Shown here: positions 34,860 through 47,280 of the stretch, one piece after another | Position numbering within the stretch: the stretch's first letter is position 1 | Layout of the letters: each line of letters starts with the position of its first letter | Origin: Nepenthes gracilis | Taxonomy: Eukaryota; Streptophyta; Magnoliopsida; Caryophyllales; Nepenthaceae | Assembly (NCBI GenBank): GCA_033239525.1 | Contig: BSYO01000024.1 | Location: 7,587,991-7,651,990, forward strand | DNA: 64,000 bases | Direction: 5' to 3' | Notes under the pieces: generated by a model | Seen by the model: only the letters and a program-made list of their open reading frames with translations | Databases searched by the model: none | What the model was told of the DNA's origin: nothing | Translations under genes and position numbers: made by a program

Positions 34860-36110
34860 TGACACCCTTGAAGGGACCGCAGCTACAAAACAAATTACTA
34901 AAATAATAAAAATTAGTACTTATGAAGAGACCAAAACTCTTATTCAAAAATCTCCTAAATTACAACATTTAGAAGATGAACATTCTAAAAATAAATATTT
35001 TGAATCATTATCTCGTAAATATAAATATATATATATATACTGATATCTCAATACATTATATAAGTATAGGAGAAATATGATACATAAATAATATCGTTGC
35101 TAACAATATACTTATATTTAAAATGATTATTGACATTACAAAAAAATTTAGAAAGAAAGAGAGCTGAAAACTGTTAAAAAATGCTAACGTAGAAACAATT
35201 GGTCAAAACAAAAAAAGACATTATTAATACTGCATTAAGCTCATTGGAAAAATGAAAAGTTTTTGGATCTATTGTACACATGCTTAAAAGTGTAATTCCT
35301 ATTAAATGTAAGTGAATATCAATGCAAAACGCAATAAAAAGAATAAAATTATGTCATATAAATCACAACTTGTTATAAAAGGTTTCTCATAAAAACTTGA
35401 GATTGATTATGAATTCTCCGGTTATCGATGAAATCACATTTGAGATTCTGATGAATTTGATTGTTCCAAAAACAAATAGATATATAATTAATAAATATGG
35501 TTATTATATATTTATATGAATCATTAGAATATAAAATATACATTAAAGTCTCTGAATGATACAAAATATAATAAGTATGTAATTCAGATGCATCATGAAA
35601 CATATACTATATCAAGCTTTAATAATCTTCATATAGATTGAAACAATCTGGATGGATATATTATAACCATCTTAGTGAATATTTATTAAAAAATTACTTT
35701 GGAAATATTCTAATATGCCCATGTATTTTCATTAAGAAATTAGAATTCAAATTTGCTATTATTTTAGTTTATATTAATGATCTAAATCTTATTGAAACTC
35801 TAAAAAACTTACAAAAGTACTAATTGTCTAAAGAATAATTTAAAAATAAAAATCCTTTAAAAATAATATTTTTTCTTCCCTTGCAAATCATGCATTTTTA
35901 TTCACTAAGGTACTACTAAAAACTAATATGTCTAACAAATTATACATGATATGATATTGTCTTTATAGTCAATTTATTAGTAAATGATAGTTCTGATAAA
36001 ATATTAAAAAAATTAAAATTGAGTTAAACACATATTTTTTTTATCTCTATGGTACTACTGAAATGAAATTATATTTATCTTATTGGATCAAGTTTACAAT
36101 TAATTTGATA
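34860..36110 (+). pseudogene. Ty1/copia reverse transcriptase remnant
   Basis: The frame at 35638-35823 reads WIYYNHLSEYLLKNYFGN, CPCIFIKKLEFKFAIILV and YINDLNLIETL. This is the reverse-transcriptase core of Ty1/copia. The catalytic YVDD is changed to YIND (35770-35781). Upstream, across frames, DYEFSG near 35405 and LYIYMNH-type text near 35510 fit the preceding conserved blocks. Downstream the match fades near 36110. The sequence is very AT-rich, consistent with long decay of a methylated copy. It lies immediately upstream of the nuclear gene at 36346. Confidence 0.75.
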
Positions 36111-36324
36111 AGCAAATGCAGATTGTTTATTTATTTATATTATTATTTTTTTACAGCATTTACAATATTTTTGTTTTTAATCCAACTATATTTTTATCTA
36201 ATTTCCCAAAAATAAAGCTCAACAATCCATATAAATCAAAATTTCAAATGCGATTATACACCGTGCCGGTGATTCATAAGATCGTGAATTACCTTCCGGC
36301 GAGAGCCGAGGGACGGCGTTGTCA

Positions 36325-36333
36325 AAACCCTAA
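36325..36333 (+). promoter_or_regulatory. Telo-box-like element before exon 1
   Basis: AAACCCTAA lies 13 bp upstream of the ATG at 36346. This motif (telo box) is common near the transcription start of plant genes for ribosomal proteins and other translation components. Its function here is inferred. Confidence 0.45.
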
Positions 36334-36345
36334 ACCTGAGACCTT

Positions 36346-36598
36346 ATGAGCACAGCAGCAGTCCTCTTGCGGAGAAGCGTCTATCGCTACCGTCTCTGTC
36401 AGATTTGGCATCGGAGTCCCATCATCTTATCATCGCCCTATTGCGCTTCCTCTTCTTTTCACTCATCCAGATTCATCGGCAGGTTATTCTCATCTAAAAG
36501 TCGTTCCTCTCCCCAAAATCCTTCGCCTGTGGAAACGAAGTCAAATCCTCCCTGCAACGAGGATGCTCCAGACAATATTGAGGATGTCAGCACTCAAG
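36346..36598 (+). CDS. Exon 1 of a nuclear gene with mitochondrial-type presequence
   Basis: The frame starts MSTAAVLLRRSVYRYRLC and is rich in Arg and Ser with almost no acidic residues for about 60 residues. It includes RLFSSKSRSS, a typical mitochondrial presequence layout with a likely cleavage area near residues 45-52. It ends EDAPDNIEDVSTQ plus one base of the next codon. The donor is CAAG followed by GTTTTT at 36599. Joining to 56686 restores a glutamate codon and an open frame, so the intron is phase 1. The start is the first ATG after a telo-box and is in good context. Without splicing the frame reads 22 codons into the intron and stops at 36652. Confidence 0.75.
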
Positions 36599-37636
36599 GT
36601 TTTTCCCTTTATTCTTGTCCTCTCATTTATGTTTTTGTTATTTCAATGTATTAGGTCCTCCTTCTGTAGGATAACCCGACCCGATCTTTATCTGTTATTT
36701 AATTTCAAATTAAATTAATTTTAGGGAAATTTAGTTTAATCCTCTCGTACCTATGCTATGGGCGAACGGGGCATCGCAGCGTGTACGACATCGGAAACCC
36801 CTTCCCCTTCCTCTCTTTCAATTTGCACCTCTCTACTGATAAATTTGCTTAAAGATCTGAGAAAGATGTGAGTATGGATGAGGTGAGAGGGGAATATGTG
36901 ACCGAGTATTTAGTAAGAGGGAAGAGAAAATATAACATCAAAAATCTGGACTTACTGTGATGCCTCTTGTATTGCTGAGTGGAATGGTGGTGGAGTCAAG
37001 AAGAAGCGGTAGAGAGGGACGAAGCAGTGGCTGGTGGTGAATCCAATTGTTGTCAAGGCACTAAGGTATTGCTGTCGTTTCGTTTGGTTATGTTTTTTGT
37101 CCCATTTTGATTTCTGTTTAGCTTCATTTGATTTTCAGTTTTTGAGCTTCATTTGATTTCTGAGCCCATAAACCTCCCTTATTTATTATGGATTTGCGGT
37201 GGTTTCCAAATATGTAAATAATGTTTTGGTGATTTTAATGTAATCAGGGAGAGCGGTTGTTATGATGAAATTTCATAACTGTTATGAAATTTCATAACAA
37301 TTTATTTATTATGGATTTTCAGTGGTTTCTAAATTTGAAAAATACTGTTGTGGTGATTTCTAAACATTGCACGTAGTTGTTTTTCGGTTCTAACAATTTC
37401 ATATGCTAATGGTTGGCATGATGATCATATGTATATGTATTGCTTAACGAGTTTCATAATACTATTTTTGTACTGCTACAATATGCAGTCATAATAGGGA
37501 TAAAAACACCCCAAAAGTTGGTATGATTTTCAAAAATATGTATGATGCTTAGGAGCATCGGAAGTTATATAGTAATCAAATGAGATTTTTATTATGAAAA
37601 AATTTTTTAGGAAATCTAAGATTGATAAATTGGTAA

Positions 37637-39796
37637 TGTAAGGATTGAATTTCTGGGACTTAGTCTCTCACGACCTTAATGGAGAAATCGGCCAAGGTAG
37701 CAACCTAACCAGATTAAGAAAGTTGGCCGGATAGGAAGGTTGACCCGTTAGAGAAGTTGATCGGATTAAAATAGAAGAATGGTTAAGGTAGTGACTGGAC
37801 TAGAAAAGTTGACCGGATTTGGCATATAGTTGACTAGCTTTAATGACAAAACAATTGAAGAAGTAGATGGCTGGTTGGGATGGCCAGCCGGATTAGAGAA
37901 GGCTGTTCGGAAATTGTGGAGCTGTCCAGAATTTGGAGAATTTAACTGGATTGATTTGTTGAGCTGCCCAGAATTTGTGGAGCTGTCCAGAAATTGTTAA
38001 GCTGTTCGGAAATTGTGGCGCTGTCCGAATTTAGAGAATTTAACTGGACTGATTGTTGAGCTGCCCGGAATTTGTGGAGCCGTCCAGAAATTGTTAAGCT
38101 GTTCGGAATTTATGGAGCTGTCCGAAATTGGAGAGCTAACCGGACTGAATTGTTGAGCTGTCCGAAATAAAGGAGATGACTGGATTTATAGTCGTTGACC
38201 GGAATTTGGAAAAATAACCGAAATGTCCAAGAAATTGTGACTATAAATAAACAGTAACAACCGAAGATTTATGATAGAGAGCGAGGATTTAAAAGATAGT
38301 AACCGGATTGGTTTGTTTGCTAGTTTGATTAAAGTCCGATCGGCCAAATCAGAGTAGGTTACCTGCTCTGACCTACTTCGTTGACTTTCTAGAAAAGGGA
38401 AAAGAAAAGAAATACCAAGTAGGTGACTTATCCCCACCTACTCCCATTAACCCTCTTGTTTATAAATGTTGAACTTTGGGAGTTAGGAAAGAGGTTGGAC
38501 AAGCTGTGAGAAAAGCACGAACGAGAAGGAGGGGAAGAGTTTCCGGCCAGATCTAAGTAAGGGAAGTTCATAGATCAGAATTTCAGGCAAGTGTATTCTA
38601 TGCTTCATCATTGGTTGTTGCTAATTTTTGTCTGAATCCTTCGGGTATTATTGTTCTAATACCTTTCTTCGTTATATTTATACGTAACGCATGCAATGAC
38701 GATTGTTTTCTCATGTTTCATGCTCAGTGCATGTATTATGTTTTATATGTTGGGATTTATTCATGGTTTATGTTTGGAATTTTGTTGGTATTCCTCCTGA
38801 TATTTGAGTTTGGCATTTCTGTAAGATCTAGTAAAGTTCAAACCTTTGGTAAATGGGAAAAGTCATGTTGCATGTTTAATTATTGTCAACAAATATTAGT
38901 TTGTTATTTAAAGATTTCATCCGATTGCATGTTTATTCGCGATTTGTAAAAGTAAGATTGCTATTTAAAGATTTCAGATTATTTGAAGCTCAAGACATGA
39001 CAGCCGAGTAACTGTAGGCTTTAAATGTAGCCAATTTCGATATGACGGCCAAGTAGCTGCAAGCCTTAAATGTAGCTAGTTTCGATATGATGGCCGAGTA
39101 GTTGCAGGCCTAAAATGTAACCAGTATTTTGAACGGAAAGTTGATTTCGGATTTGAAACTCGTTTGGAAATCAGTTCTCATAAAAATGTATTGGATTCAT
39201 GTTTTATACTCCTGCATGCTGGTGCTCTCATTTCTATTTCTTTTGATTTCGTTTTGAAGTAACAAGTATGCATGCCTTTGTTTATTTGTGCATTGTTGAG
39301 CAATTTGCTCACTCCTTGCTATTTTTTCTTACATCTAGATGAGTAAGAATTCCTTCCGAATGAGAGAGAATAGAGTCGGATGGTCTAGCTAGGCAGGAGG
39401 ACGGATCTGGAGTCATGTAGTAGTTTTGATCAACTTCATGTATTTTGGTCATTTTGGAGACTTTGTATTATGATTTTCGCTTTTGGTTTCTAGTGGCATC
39501 TCATGTGTTAAAGGCTCTTTCCTAGTAGCCGACTGGCCGAGCTAAGGCTGACCGAGAACCTTGGCTGGCCAAGTTTTGGCCGACTTGTGATGTCCGGCCG
39601 ACTGGATTCTGTGTGTGTAGTGTGTGTGCGTGCATGACTTTTTAAATTATGAATGATTATTTATGATAGACCCATGGCTCATTTGTCTTGTGTTATGGAC
39701 GAACGGGTGCTGTAGCCCTTTTAGAACCCCGGTCTGTCACACTTAGTATGAATTTTGATGGAGGTCATTTGAGGCCTATGACCGCGGGCGGTCATA
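37637..39796 (+). repeat. 5' LTR with two internal tandem arrays
   Basis: The first array has units starting CTGTTCGG at 37903, 38002 and 38099 (about 98 bp each). The second has units starting ATGA near 38997, 39042 and 39087 (45 bp each). The LTR ends in a 7-bp inverted repeat (TGACCGC and GCGGTCA around GG). The part from 39186 onward is repeated at 40085-40746. Confidence 0.75.
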
Positions 39797-39798
39797 GG

Positions 39799-39810
39799 TG
39801 GTATCAGATA
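39799..39810 (+). other. Primer-binding site, methionine-tRNA type
   Basis: TGGTATCAGATA follows the LTR end by two bases. It matches the start of the usual plant TGGTATCAGAGC primer site. Confidence 0.65.
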
Positions 39811-40074
39811 AAGAGATACCTTAGGTTTGATCTGAATTTATGCAGAAGCTTATGATAGATTAATGTTGATCAAATGAAAAGATGAAGGCATAGGACAACT
39901 AAGTTAGATTGGTTAGATTTAGTTATCCTAGTTTAGAAAATTATGCTAGCACTAAGTAGGACTAGGACGTGGTGCACAGGAAGCATTGTGTTCTAGTTAC
40001 TGCTTAGGCCGAATTATTATCTGACCGAGTTGTTCTCGTTTCGGAAGTTAAAGTGTTAGTTGAAGGAATGTCAA

Positions 40075-40746
40075 ATTGGATTTGAAGTAATAGATTCATG
40101 TTTTATACTCTTGCATGTTGGTGCTCTCATTTCTATTTCTTTTGATTTCGTTTTGAAGTAATAAGTATACATGCCTTTGTTTATTTGTGCATTGCTTGAG
40201 AATCTGCTCACTCATTATTGTTTTTTCTTACCTCCAGATGAGCAAGAATTCCTTCCGAACGAGAGAGAATAGATTCGGACGGTTTAGCTAGGCATGAGGA
40301 CGGATCTAGAGTCATGTAGTAGTTTTGATCAACTTGATGTATTTTGGTCATTTTGGAGACTTCGTATTATGATTTCCGCTGTATAAATTAATGGAAAATT
40401 GTCTGCTTCCGCAGAATTTTATGGTTGAGTAATTTTGGTTCCTAGTGACATCTCATGTGTTAAGGGCTCTTTCCTAATAGCCGACCAACAAAGTTAAGGT
40501 CGATCAAGAACCTTGGCCGGCCAAGTTGGGGCCAACTTATGATGTTTGACCGACTGGATCCTATGTGTGTAGTGTGTGTGTGCATGACTTTTTAAATTAC
40601 GAATGATTATTTATGATAGACCCATGGCTCATTTGTCTTGTGATATGGATGGACGTGTGCTGTAGCCCTTTTAGAATCCTGTTCCGTCACAGTTAATATG
40701 AACTTTGACGGAGGTCATTTGAGGCCTATGACTGCGGGCGGTCACA
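40075..40746 (+). repeat. 5'-truncated second LTR
   Basis: This stretch repeats 39186-39796 in the same order, with scattered differences and one extra segment of about 55 bp near 40381. It ends at the right target duplication, so it is the remnant of the 3' LTR. Confidence 0.75.
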
Positions 40747-40751
40747 AGTAA

Positions 40752-41440
40752 TGTCTAGAATATTCTGTTGTTTAAGAGAAGGGACATGTCTACATGACAA
40801 GCAATAGGTTGAAAATGCAAAACAATAATGGGAGGCACGCTGTGATTCTTCTGCTATGATAGATTGTGTCCTTGTTAGGGAGAATGGAAAAAGAGGTGTT
40901 AAAAATTTTGTTAAATTACACAACTACGAACTCGAGCCTCTAGAAACAAGGCATATTCTTAAATCGCGAAGGAAGGTTTTAGAAACGCAGAGTCATCTAA
41001 TTGAAATGACCCATGATGCCGGTTTGAGACCATGTGAGATCCACGAGCTAATTTTGTTGAGGTTGGTGGTAAGAGTAATGTTAGTTACACAACGGAGGAC
41101 TAAAAAAACATTCCTTTGTGCCAGGAGGCAGTGGAGTATGGAGCTTGGTGAGGCGGGGGCCATACTTTCTTATTTTCAAAAGAAAAAATTGCAAAACTCT
41201 TTATTTTTGACCGATATGTAGTTAGATAACGAAGGTTCTGTGACTAATTTATTATGGGATTTAGAAATGGTTGTTGATTACCATGTATTTGACAATGTCG
41301 TCACATTTGATACGACTTATAAGACAAACCAAGGTTTGCGGCCTTTTAGTGTTTTTATAGGTTTCAACCATCACAGGATGACGGTTGTATTTGGAGTAGC
41401 ATTCAACATTTGCATTATTGACATCGGCAGCAGAATTTAA
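40752..41440 (+). pseudogene. FAR1-type transposase, N-terminal half (left arm)
   Basis: The frames read HNYELEPLETRHILKSRRKV (FAR1 DNA-binding domain end), then LIEMTHDAGLRPCEIHEL. Next come YFQKKKLQNSLFL and TFDTTYKTNQGLRPFSVFIG, the first catalytic aspartate block of the MULE transposase. The copy stops being similar to the family soon after FGVAFN near 41410. One stop at 41219 and shifts break it. FAR1/FHY3 plant transcription factors derive from such transposases. The TE context and breaks favour a transposon here. Confidence 0.75.
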
Positions 41441-41639
41441 GAGTTGTTCTTGATAAAAATTGTTAAATAGAGAAGAGTAAAATGACGAATTTTATTTATA
41501 ATGTCATGGCATAATTAGGGAAAATAATCAGTGTGAAATGAAATATTCCATGAGCAACTAACATTATAGCATATTCAAGTGTATTGATCAGTAACTAACC
41601 TGGGTTCCCAACATTCGTAATGATTTGTCAGATTTTGTT

Positions 41640-42860
41640 AATTTTTTTTTTCTTTCTAAACAACATTTTGGGGTCCCTTCTTCCTCCCTATACTTCAGAG
41701 TCTTCATAATCCCATCTGTGATTTGTGTCAACATAACATTGGCTAAACTTTATGTAAATTCAACATTTGAAAAACTCTGGACTATTTTCTTAATCTCTGT
41801 AATCTTTGCCTACAACTTTCCTCTCCATTTAGAACTACTTGCAATACGTAGACAACTACGTGTAAAGCTCACCGAAATCCGTCCCGAACAAGTTTTTGGA
41901 TATTCTAAATATGGAAAATGCTATGAACTCACATCTAAAGCGTCATCCCTTGCTTTCCGATTCCATCTTTTCAAAATCTATTTCTCTGGTATGGATCGTA
42001 GGTCCTGTATGTTAAATATTTTACAATCATGTGAACACAAAATCTCTAAGGTTTTAAACATTTGGCATCCATTTTGCACGATTGAGTTACAAAGCCTAGT
42101 CACTGTAGCATTTTTAAAAGGTCTCAAATAATAAAATAAAAAAGTCAGCCATTTCATCCTATGATAATGGTGCTTCAAATGCAAATGTTGTTTTGTAATG
42201 GTTAAAACCTATTAAAACACTTAAAGGCCGCAAACCTGGGTTTGTCCCATAAGTTGTATAATATATTATATTACCAAATAATTGGTAATCGGCAATCATT
42301 TTTGGATCCACCCAGAATGAATTAGTTACAAAGTATTCATTATCTAACTGCATATTACTAAAAAATAAAGAGTTCTGCAATTTTTTTCTTTTGAAAATAA
42401 GAAAGCGTGGCCCCTGCCTCATGAAGCTCCATATTCTATTGTGAAGGAATGTTTTTTTGTTTTCCGTAGTATAATCAACATTACTTCTACCACCAACCTC
42501 AATAACAATTAGCTCGTGGCTCTCACACGGTTTTAAACAGGTGTCATGGGTCATTTCAATTAGATGACCGTACGCTTCTGAAACCTCCTTCTACGATCTA
42601 AGAATGTGCCTTGTTTTTGGAGGCTCGAGTTTGTGGTTGTGATTCAATAAAATTTGTAGCACTTATTTTTCCAATCTCCCTAATAAGAACACAATCTATC
42701 TTAGCAGGACAGCCATAATGTATTTGTCACCATTGTTTTGCATTTTCAAGCTATCATTTGTCCTATAGATTCGTCCATTCTTTTGAATAATAGAATGTTT
42801 TAGATATAAATAATTTAACAATCTTAGATTTCCCAACTAAATGCTTTTGTATTGAAAATC
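41640..42860 (-). pseudogene. FAR1-type transposase, N-terminal half joined to C-terminal part (right arm)
   Basis: Reading leftward, 42554-42159 repeats the left-arm protein: LIEMTHDTCLKPCESHEL-type text, then YYTTYGTNPGLRPLSVLIG, with the catalytic DTTY changed to YTTY. It continues with DEMADFF and LFETFKNA near 42140, then jumps to CSHDCKIFNIQDL and YILKRWNRKARD near 42030-41960. The latter is the SWIM zinc-finger and following segment of FAR1 proteins. The middle of the transposase is deleted at the jump. Confidence 0.75.
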
Positions 42861-43821
42861 CCATTTGATTACCATATTACTTTTAGTACTCCCAAATATC
42901 ATCCATATTTTCAAAAATCATGCCAATTTTTGGGGTGTTTTGATTCATATTATGAGTGCGTACTGTAACAATATAAAATAGCATCATGAAACTCGTTAAA
43001 CAATACATGTGCATGTAATCGTCATGCCAACCATTTGCATTTGTACGAAACAGTTATGAAATTGTTAGAAATGAAAAACAACTACGTGAAATGTTAAGAA
43101 ATCACCACAACAGTATTTTCATGTTTAGAAACCACCGAAAATCCATAATAAATAAACTGTTATGAAATTTCATCACAGTTATGAAATTTTGTATATAATG
43201 TCATAACAAACTTCTATGAAATTTCATCATAACAACTGCTCTCCCTGATTACACTACAATCACCACAACATTATTTTCATGTTTAGAAACCATCGAAAAT
43301 CCATAATAAATAAACTGTTATGATATTTCATAACAATTATGAAATTTCACCATAACTGCTCTCCCTGATTACACTAAAATCACTGCAACATTATTTTCAT
43401 GTTTAGAAACCACCTAAAAATCCATAATAAATAAACGAGGCTTATGGGCTGAGAAATCATATGAAGATCAAAAAACCGAAAATCAAATGAAACTAAAGGG
43501 AAATCAAAATCAGATAAAAAACATAACCAAACAAAATGATAGCAATACCTTAGTGGCTTAACAATAATTGGGTTCTCCTTGACTCTGCCGCCGCTTTGTC
43601 CCCCTTTGCTGCTTCTCCTTGACTCCGCTGCAGCACCGATCAGCAATACCAGAGGCGTTGCAGTAATACCAGATTTTTGATGTTATATTTCCTCATCTTT
43701 CTCTTACTAAATACTCAGTCATGTATTCCTCTTTCTCCTCATCCATGCCAACATCTTTCTCAAATCTTTAAGCATATTTATCTGTAGTTAGGTGCAAATT
43801 GAAGGAGAGAAAGGGGTTTCT

Positions 43822-45860
43822 GACACTTCCGCTTCTTCTACAATCGTCAACTAATGATTTTGTGCGTGAAATGACCCCTAATTGTGTTTACGTCAAATGG
43901 CTGCGTTGCAGCCATCTATTATTTTCAAATAAAACTAATTTTTTTTTATAAAAGGGAAAATGGCAGCTGTTAGACCTAATCAAACAGCTGCCATATGTCG
44001 TTGTATGTGCTGCGACACCTCTGGCATCGCGGCACCTCTTCTCCCCTGATTTGCCTATGCTCTCTGACTCCACTTGTCCTCAACTTCAGAGAAGCTGTAA
44101 CCACCTTCCTCCACTCAATATCCCTGTTTTCTTTTTAAACTTCTCAACTCCCTTGGATCCCCTGGATTACTCAAGGGAAAATGCTGTAGCAGTTGAGAGG
44201 TAAGTGATATAAGGGTATTTACTCTTTTCTGGCAGAAGGAAGGACAGTGAAGAGTACTGTAAAGGAGAAGTAAAATGAGAAGCAAAAAGTAACTATTTTA
44301 TGACAGAACGAGTGGGTGGCATCAAAGTCAGGAAACAGAAAAATATTGTGGGCTTGTTCTCTCAGTGCATTTGAGTTGTGAAAAAAAGGTGTATTTTTGT
44401 CTGTGATCATAACCCAGGACCATTTGACAGATTATGGTATTTTCGCTGTGGTTTTGGGATCTGAAAAGCGAATATTTTCAATTTGTAATTATATCTTGGA
44501 CCTAAATGAGTCGTTGTCTGTGAATCTTCCTATATATATATATATATATATTGTGAGAAGTGGGTATTTTTGGTTTTGGTCATAAATATGTTTGTCTATA
44601 ACCACTATTTTGTGCCAAGTTTGATCCATATTTATCTTCACATATTCTGTACCATGTTTATTGTTAATGAGGAACTTCTGGGATGTTATGGGCTAGTCAA
44701 ATACACAATTGTTTCGGCTGAGGTGCAGCTGTATCAATGTTGCTCTCTGTGTACATTTATTCATTGTTCCATTTCATGGATTAATTGGGCTTCGAATATT
44801 GATCTGATACCAAGTAGGGGTTTGAACTTTGCAAGTGCATTATTTTGGTCAAAGAATTTTGATGCATATGCGGAAATTAAATTTGACCCAATGAGCTTTT
44901 TGCTGAAGGAGCAAGTTCTAGACCATTGAATACTGAATCCTACACACCACAGCACAAAACAAGAGGTTATAAGGGCTAGGGATATGTCCCTAGTGGTCTC
45001 CTCTTACTCTGAAGCCTATAACGCATCTGTTAATCAGAAAGGTGTCAGGGCAAGGGAAAGAGATAACTCGCTGAAAATAAGATTTTGTGGGGTAGAAAGA
45101 CCCTCATTGAGGGAAAATGATTTTGTCTTGTTGGAGGACTGGCTCTTTGCCCAAGTGACTCTTTCATTAGGACTGTAGTGAGCTGAGTTGATCTAAATAT
45201 ATTGTATGCTCTGGTCAAATGAATGAAATGCTGATCATGCTTCTTTCGTGAGGGACAACAATGGTATCTCAATCAAAACTTTGAAGCTTGTGCTTTGTTG
45301 AAGAATGTGCTCTTCTCCTATGAAATTCTCCTCATTTTATAGAGGGGCCTGAGTCTTTCAAAAGTGTCCCCTTAAACGAAATGTTGTGGTATGGGCTGGG
45401 AATCTTGGCTAGTGTTATGATGCTCCTTGATATCCTCTTCTTGATTTGGCCGTGAAATTTAGCTTATTATCTGTTGTTTTAGATATCATGGTGATGTATG
45501 ATTAGTTTGAGGAACCTAGACCATTCGGTGGAGCTCGTGCTGAGACGTGCTGAATTCACATTGGAAATTCACCTCAGAAGGGAGGATTCAACAATGGGAA
45601 GTGTATCTCAGGTAGATGAGGATGGACAAGGAAGCTTGCTTATTTAGCTCAGCTAGGTGGGCACTAGGCCATGGATTATACATGATGCTAGTAGATTTTA
45701 TATTGGATACTGGTGGAACTGTCCTGGATGCTGGTGGAGTAGCTGGAGATCGGCAATGTGGGAGTGAGGTTTGTTATCCCAAGGTTCAGCTTCTTTGGAG
45801 CTGCCCCTTCTGGGACCTGAACTTTTTGATTGGGCTTCGATATCAATGCATTAGCGCACT
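43822..45860. other. Intron stretch without recognised genes; two hairpins
   Basis: Two perfect hairpins lie close together. 43897-43915 has an 8-bp stem and 3-base loop. 43961-43993 has an 11-bp stem (TGGCAGCTGTT and AACAGCTGCCA) with an 11-base loop. A TA run covers 44531-44551. Short frames are present but none resembles a known protein. Confidence 0.45.
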
Positions 45861-47280
45861 ATGACCCATTTGCAACTTGAACAATACCTGGATTTTTCCT
45901 AACGCCATCATACGCCCCCCAAAAATTCGCTTATGTATGTGGATCAACGAACTTAAAACTATAACAAAGCTTAGATTTTGCAATGATGGCAGAGCAGCAA
46001 CCAAGCCAAGCCATGACTTGCTTTCCCTAGGCTTTGATGAAGCTGTTGAATGGTTTGGAAGTTCAGGATGCACCATTTTGAGCCATGAGATTGGAGCACC
46101 TTGCTGGACCATCTCAACCACTTCTAGACTCTACTCAGGTTCTGAGGCTTAAAAAGCACATCATTCTTCCAACTCTTCCTCATGACCCTAACTGCGAATG
46201 GTTGGCAGGGTTTCATCATTTGGAGCTGAACCTCAATTGGATGATTTGCAAAGTTTTCCAAGAGGTTCCTGAGGAAGTTTGCAACCTGTAGAATCTTTGA
46301 CATAGACCATTGGCACCTTGTCTAGTTGTGCCAAATCCCTGGTGAATGTATGAAGGAGTACTTGCTACGTTTCATGCTGTGGCTGTAAGAATTTCAAACC
46401 TCATCGAGGAAGTAAAGATTGTTGTGTTTATGGGAACAATGAAGCCCGGTTTCTTCTTTCAATCTTTGCTTGAGGTCCAACCGATCATCTTTGATGACTG
46501 GATGGCCGGGCAAAAGATACGAGCAATCAATGAGGTTGGCGACATCGGAAGATTGAAGCAGAGCACTGCAAGTCAGCAGGGACTTCTCATGGAACGCTAA
46601 GACATCAAGGCCAAGGAACATTTGCCCCAACAGGGCCAAATTGACTAAAGAACTTTGCAATAACCATCCAGCCCTTTATTCATGAATGACACCCAGGCCT
46701 ACACCATCGTCCATATTAAGGAGAAAGGTTCCTTTGAATTCCCCAACCCTCACAAAATCTGGCATATGTGAATCAAATTGAGTACTACCTGCTATAGGCC
46801 CGACCATGGCACAGGGAAATGCAAAGATATGCGAAGGGAGATCGAGTTGTTGATTATTAGGGTCTACTACATATCCAGATATGGGAAATCCAGAGGGACT
46901 CCAAGGAGAGGCCTCAGATGGAGCAGATGAATCCAACCCTGAACTCTAGTGCGTAGAGGCTGGAGTAATTGGTGTAGTGGAGACCAAACCAGCCAACGCA
47001 CTCAAAGCCTTGATTGACCACATCAAAAAAGAAATGTCAAAACACTGAGGCCTGGGTGGATCCACCGGAAGGCCTTTGACAGACCAACCCATCTAGAGCA
47101 TGGGATGTACAGGCCAAAGACACAAACCACGCACCTATGAAATACACTGTCAATATAGTATAGTATACGTTCCCCTCTCCTTCACGTAAGACTACTTGTA
47201 GTTTTGAGGTACTCGTTTGATACAATGCCTGCGTGTATGGCATCCTGTAATCGTTGCTGCATGAATAAAATCTAAGATTT
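45860..47280. other. Unclassified block, possible retroelement gag remnant
   Basis: A plus-strand frame at 46346-46600 reads RISNLIEEVKIVVFMGTMKP, then FFFQSLLEVQPIIF. This loosely resembles the VxAFxxGLxxGxFxxSL-type segment of plant Ty3/gypsy gag. Neighbouring frames at 45877-46291 are unassigned. A minus-strand 86-residue frame at 46936-46676 has balanced composition but no known motif. I cannot assign this block with confidence. Confidence 0.3.

Larger units (their letters stand above)
37637..40746 (+). mobile_element. LTR retrotransposon with internal deletion, inside the Mutator arm
   Basis: A full LTR (37637-39796, starting TGTAAGGATTG and ending GGGCGGTCATA) is followed by about 280 bp of leader starting near a TGGTATCAGA primer-binding site. 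Then comes only the last part of a second LTR (about 40075-40746, ending GGTCACA). Flanks are GGTAA (37632-37636) and AGTAA (40747-40751), a target duplication with one change. All coding sequence and most of the 3' LTR are missing. The LTR type and methionine-tRNA primer site fit a chromovirus of the Tekay/Del kind. Confidence 0.75.
36793..43821. mobile_element. FAR1/Mutator-type element with inverted duplication
   Basis: The left arm (36793-37636 plus 40752-41440) and the right arm (43821 down to 42165) are inverted copies of each other. Each arm has a noncoding outer part of roughly 1 kb, then the N-terminal half of a FAR1-type transposase. Outer ends read GGAAACCCCTT on the left and AGAAACCCCTT on the right, inverted, both followed by TTCAATTTGCACC. 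The C-terminal half of the transposase occurs once (41640-42130, minus). The left arm is interrupted by an LTR retrotransposon. A 9-bp target duplication was not found. Confidence 0.7.

Noticed and set aside
36599..36654. Intron read-through form of exon 1 (102 residues)
   Set aside because: The extension is hydrophobic and short, and the phase-matched continuation at 56686 explains the gene better. It could exist as a minor product.
36784..43830. Nine-base target duplication for the Mutator-type element
   Set aside because: No convincing pair was found next to 36793 and 43821; the exact ends may lie slightly farther out.
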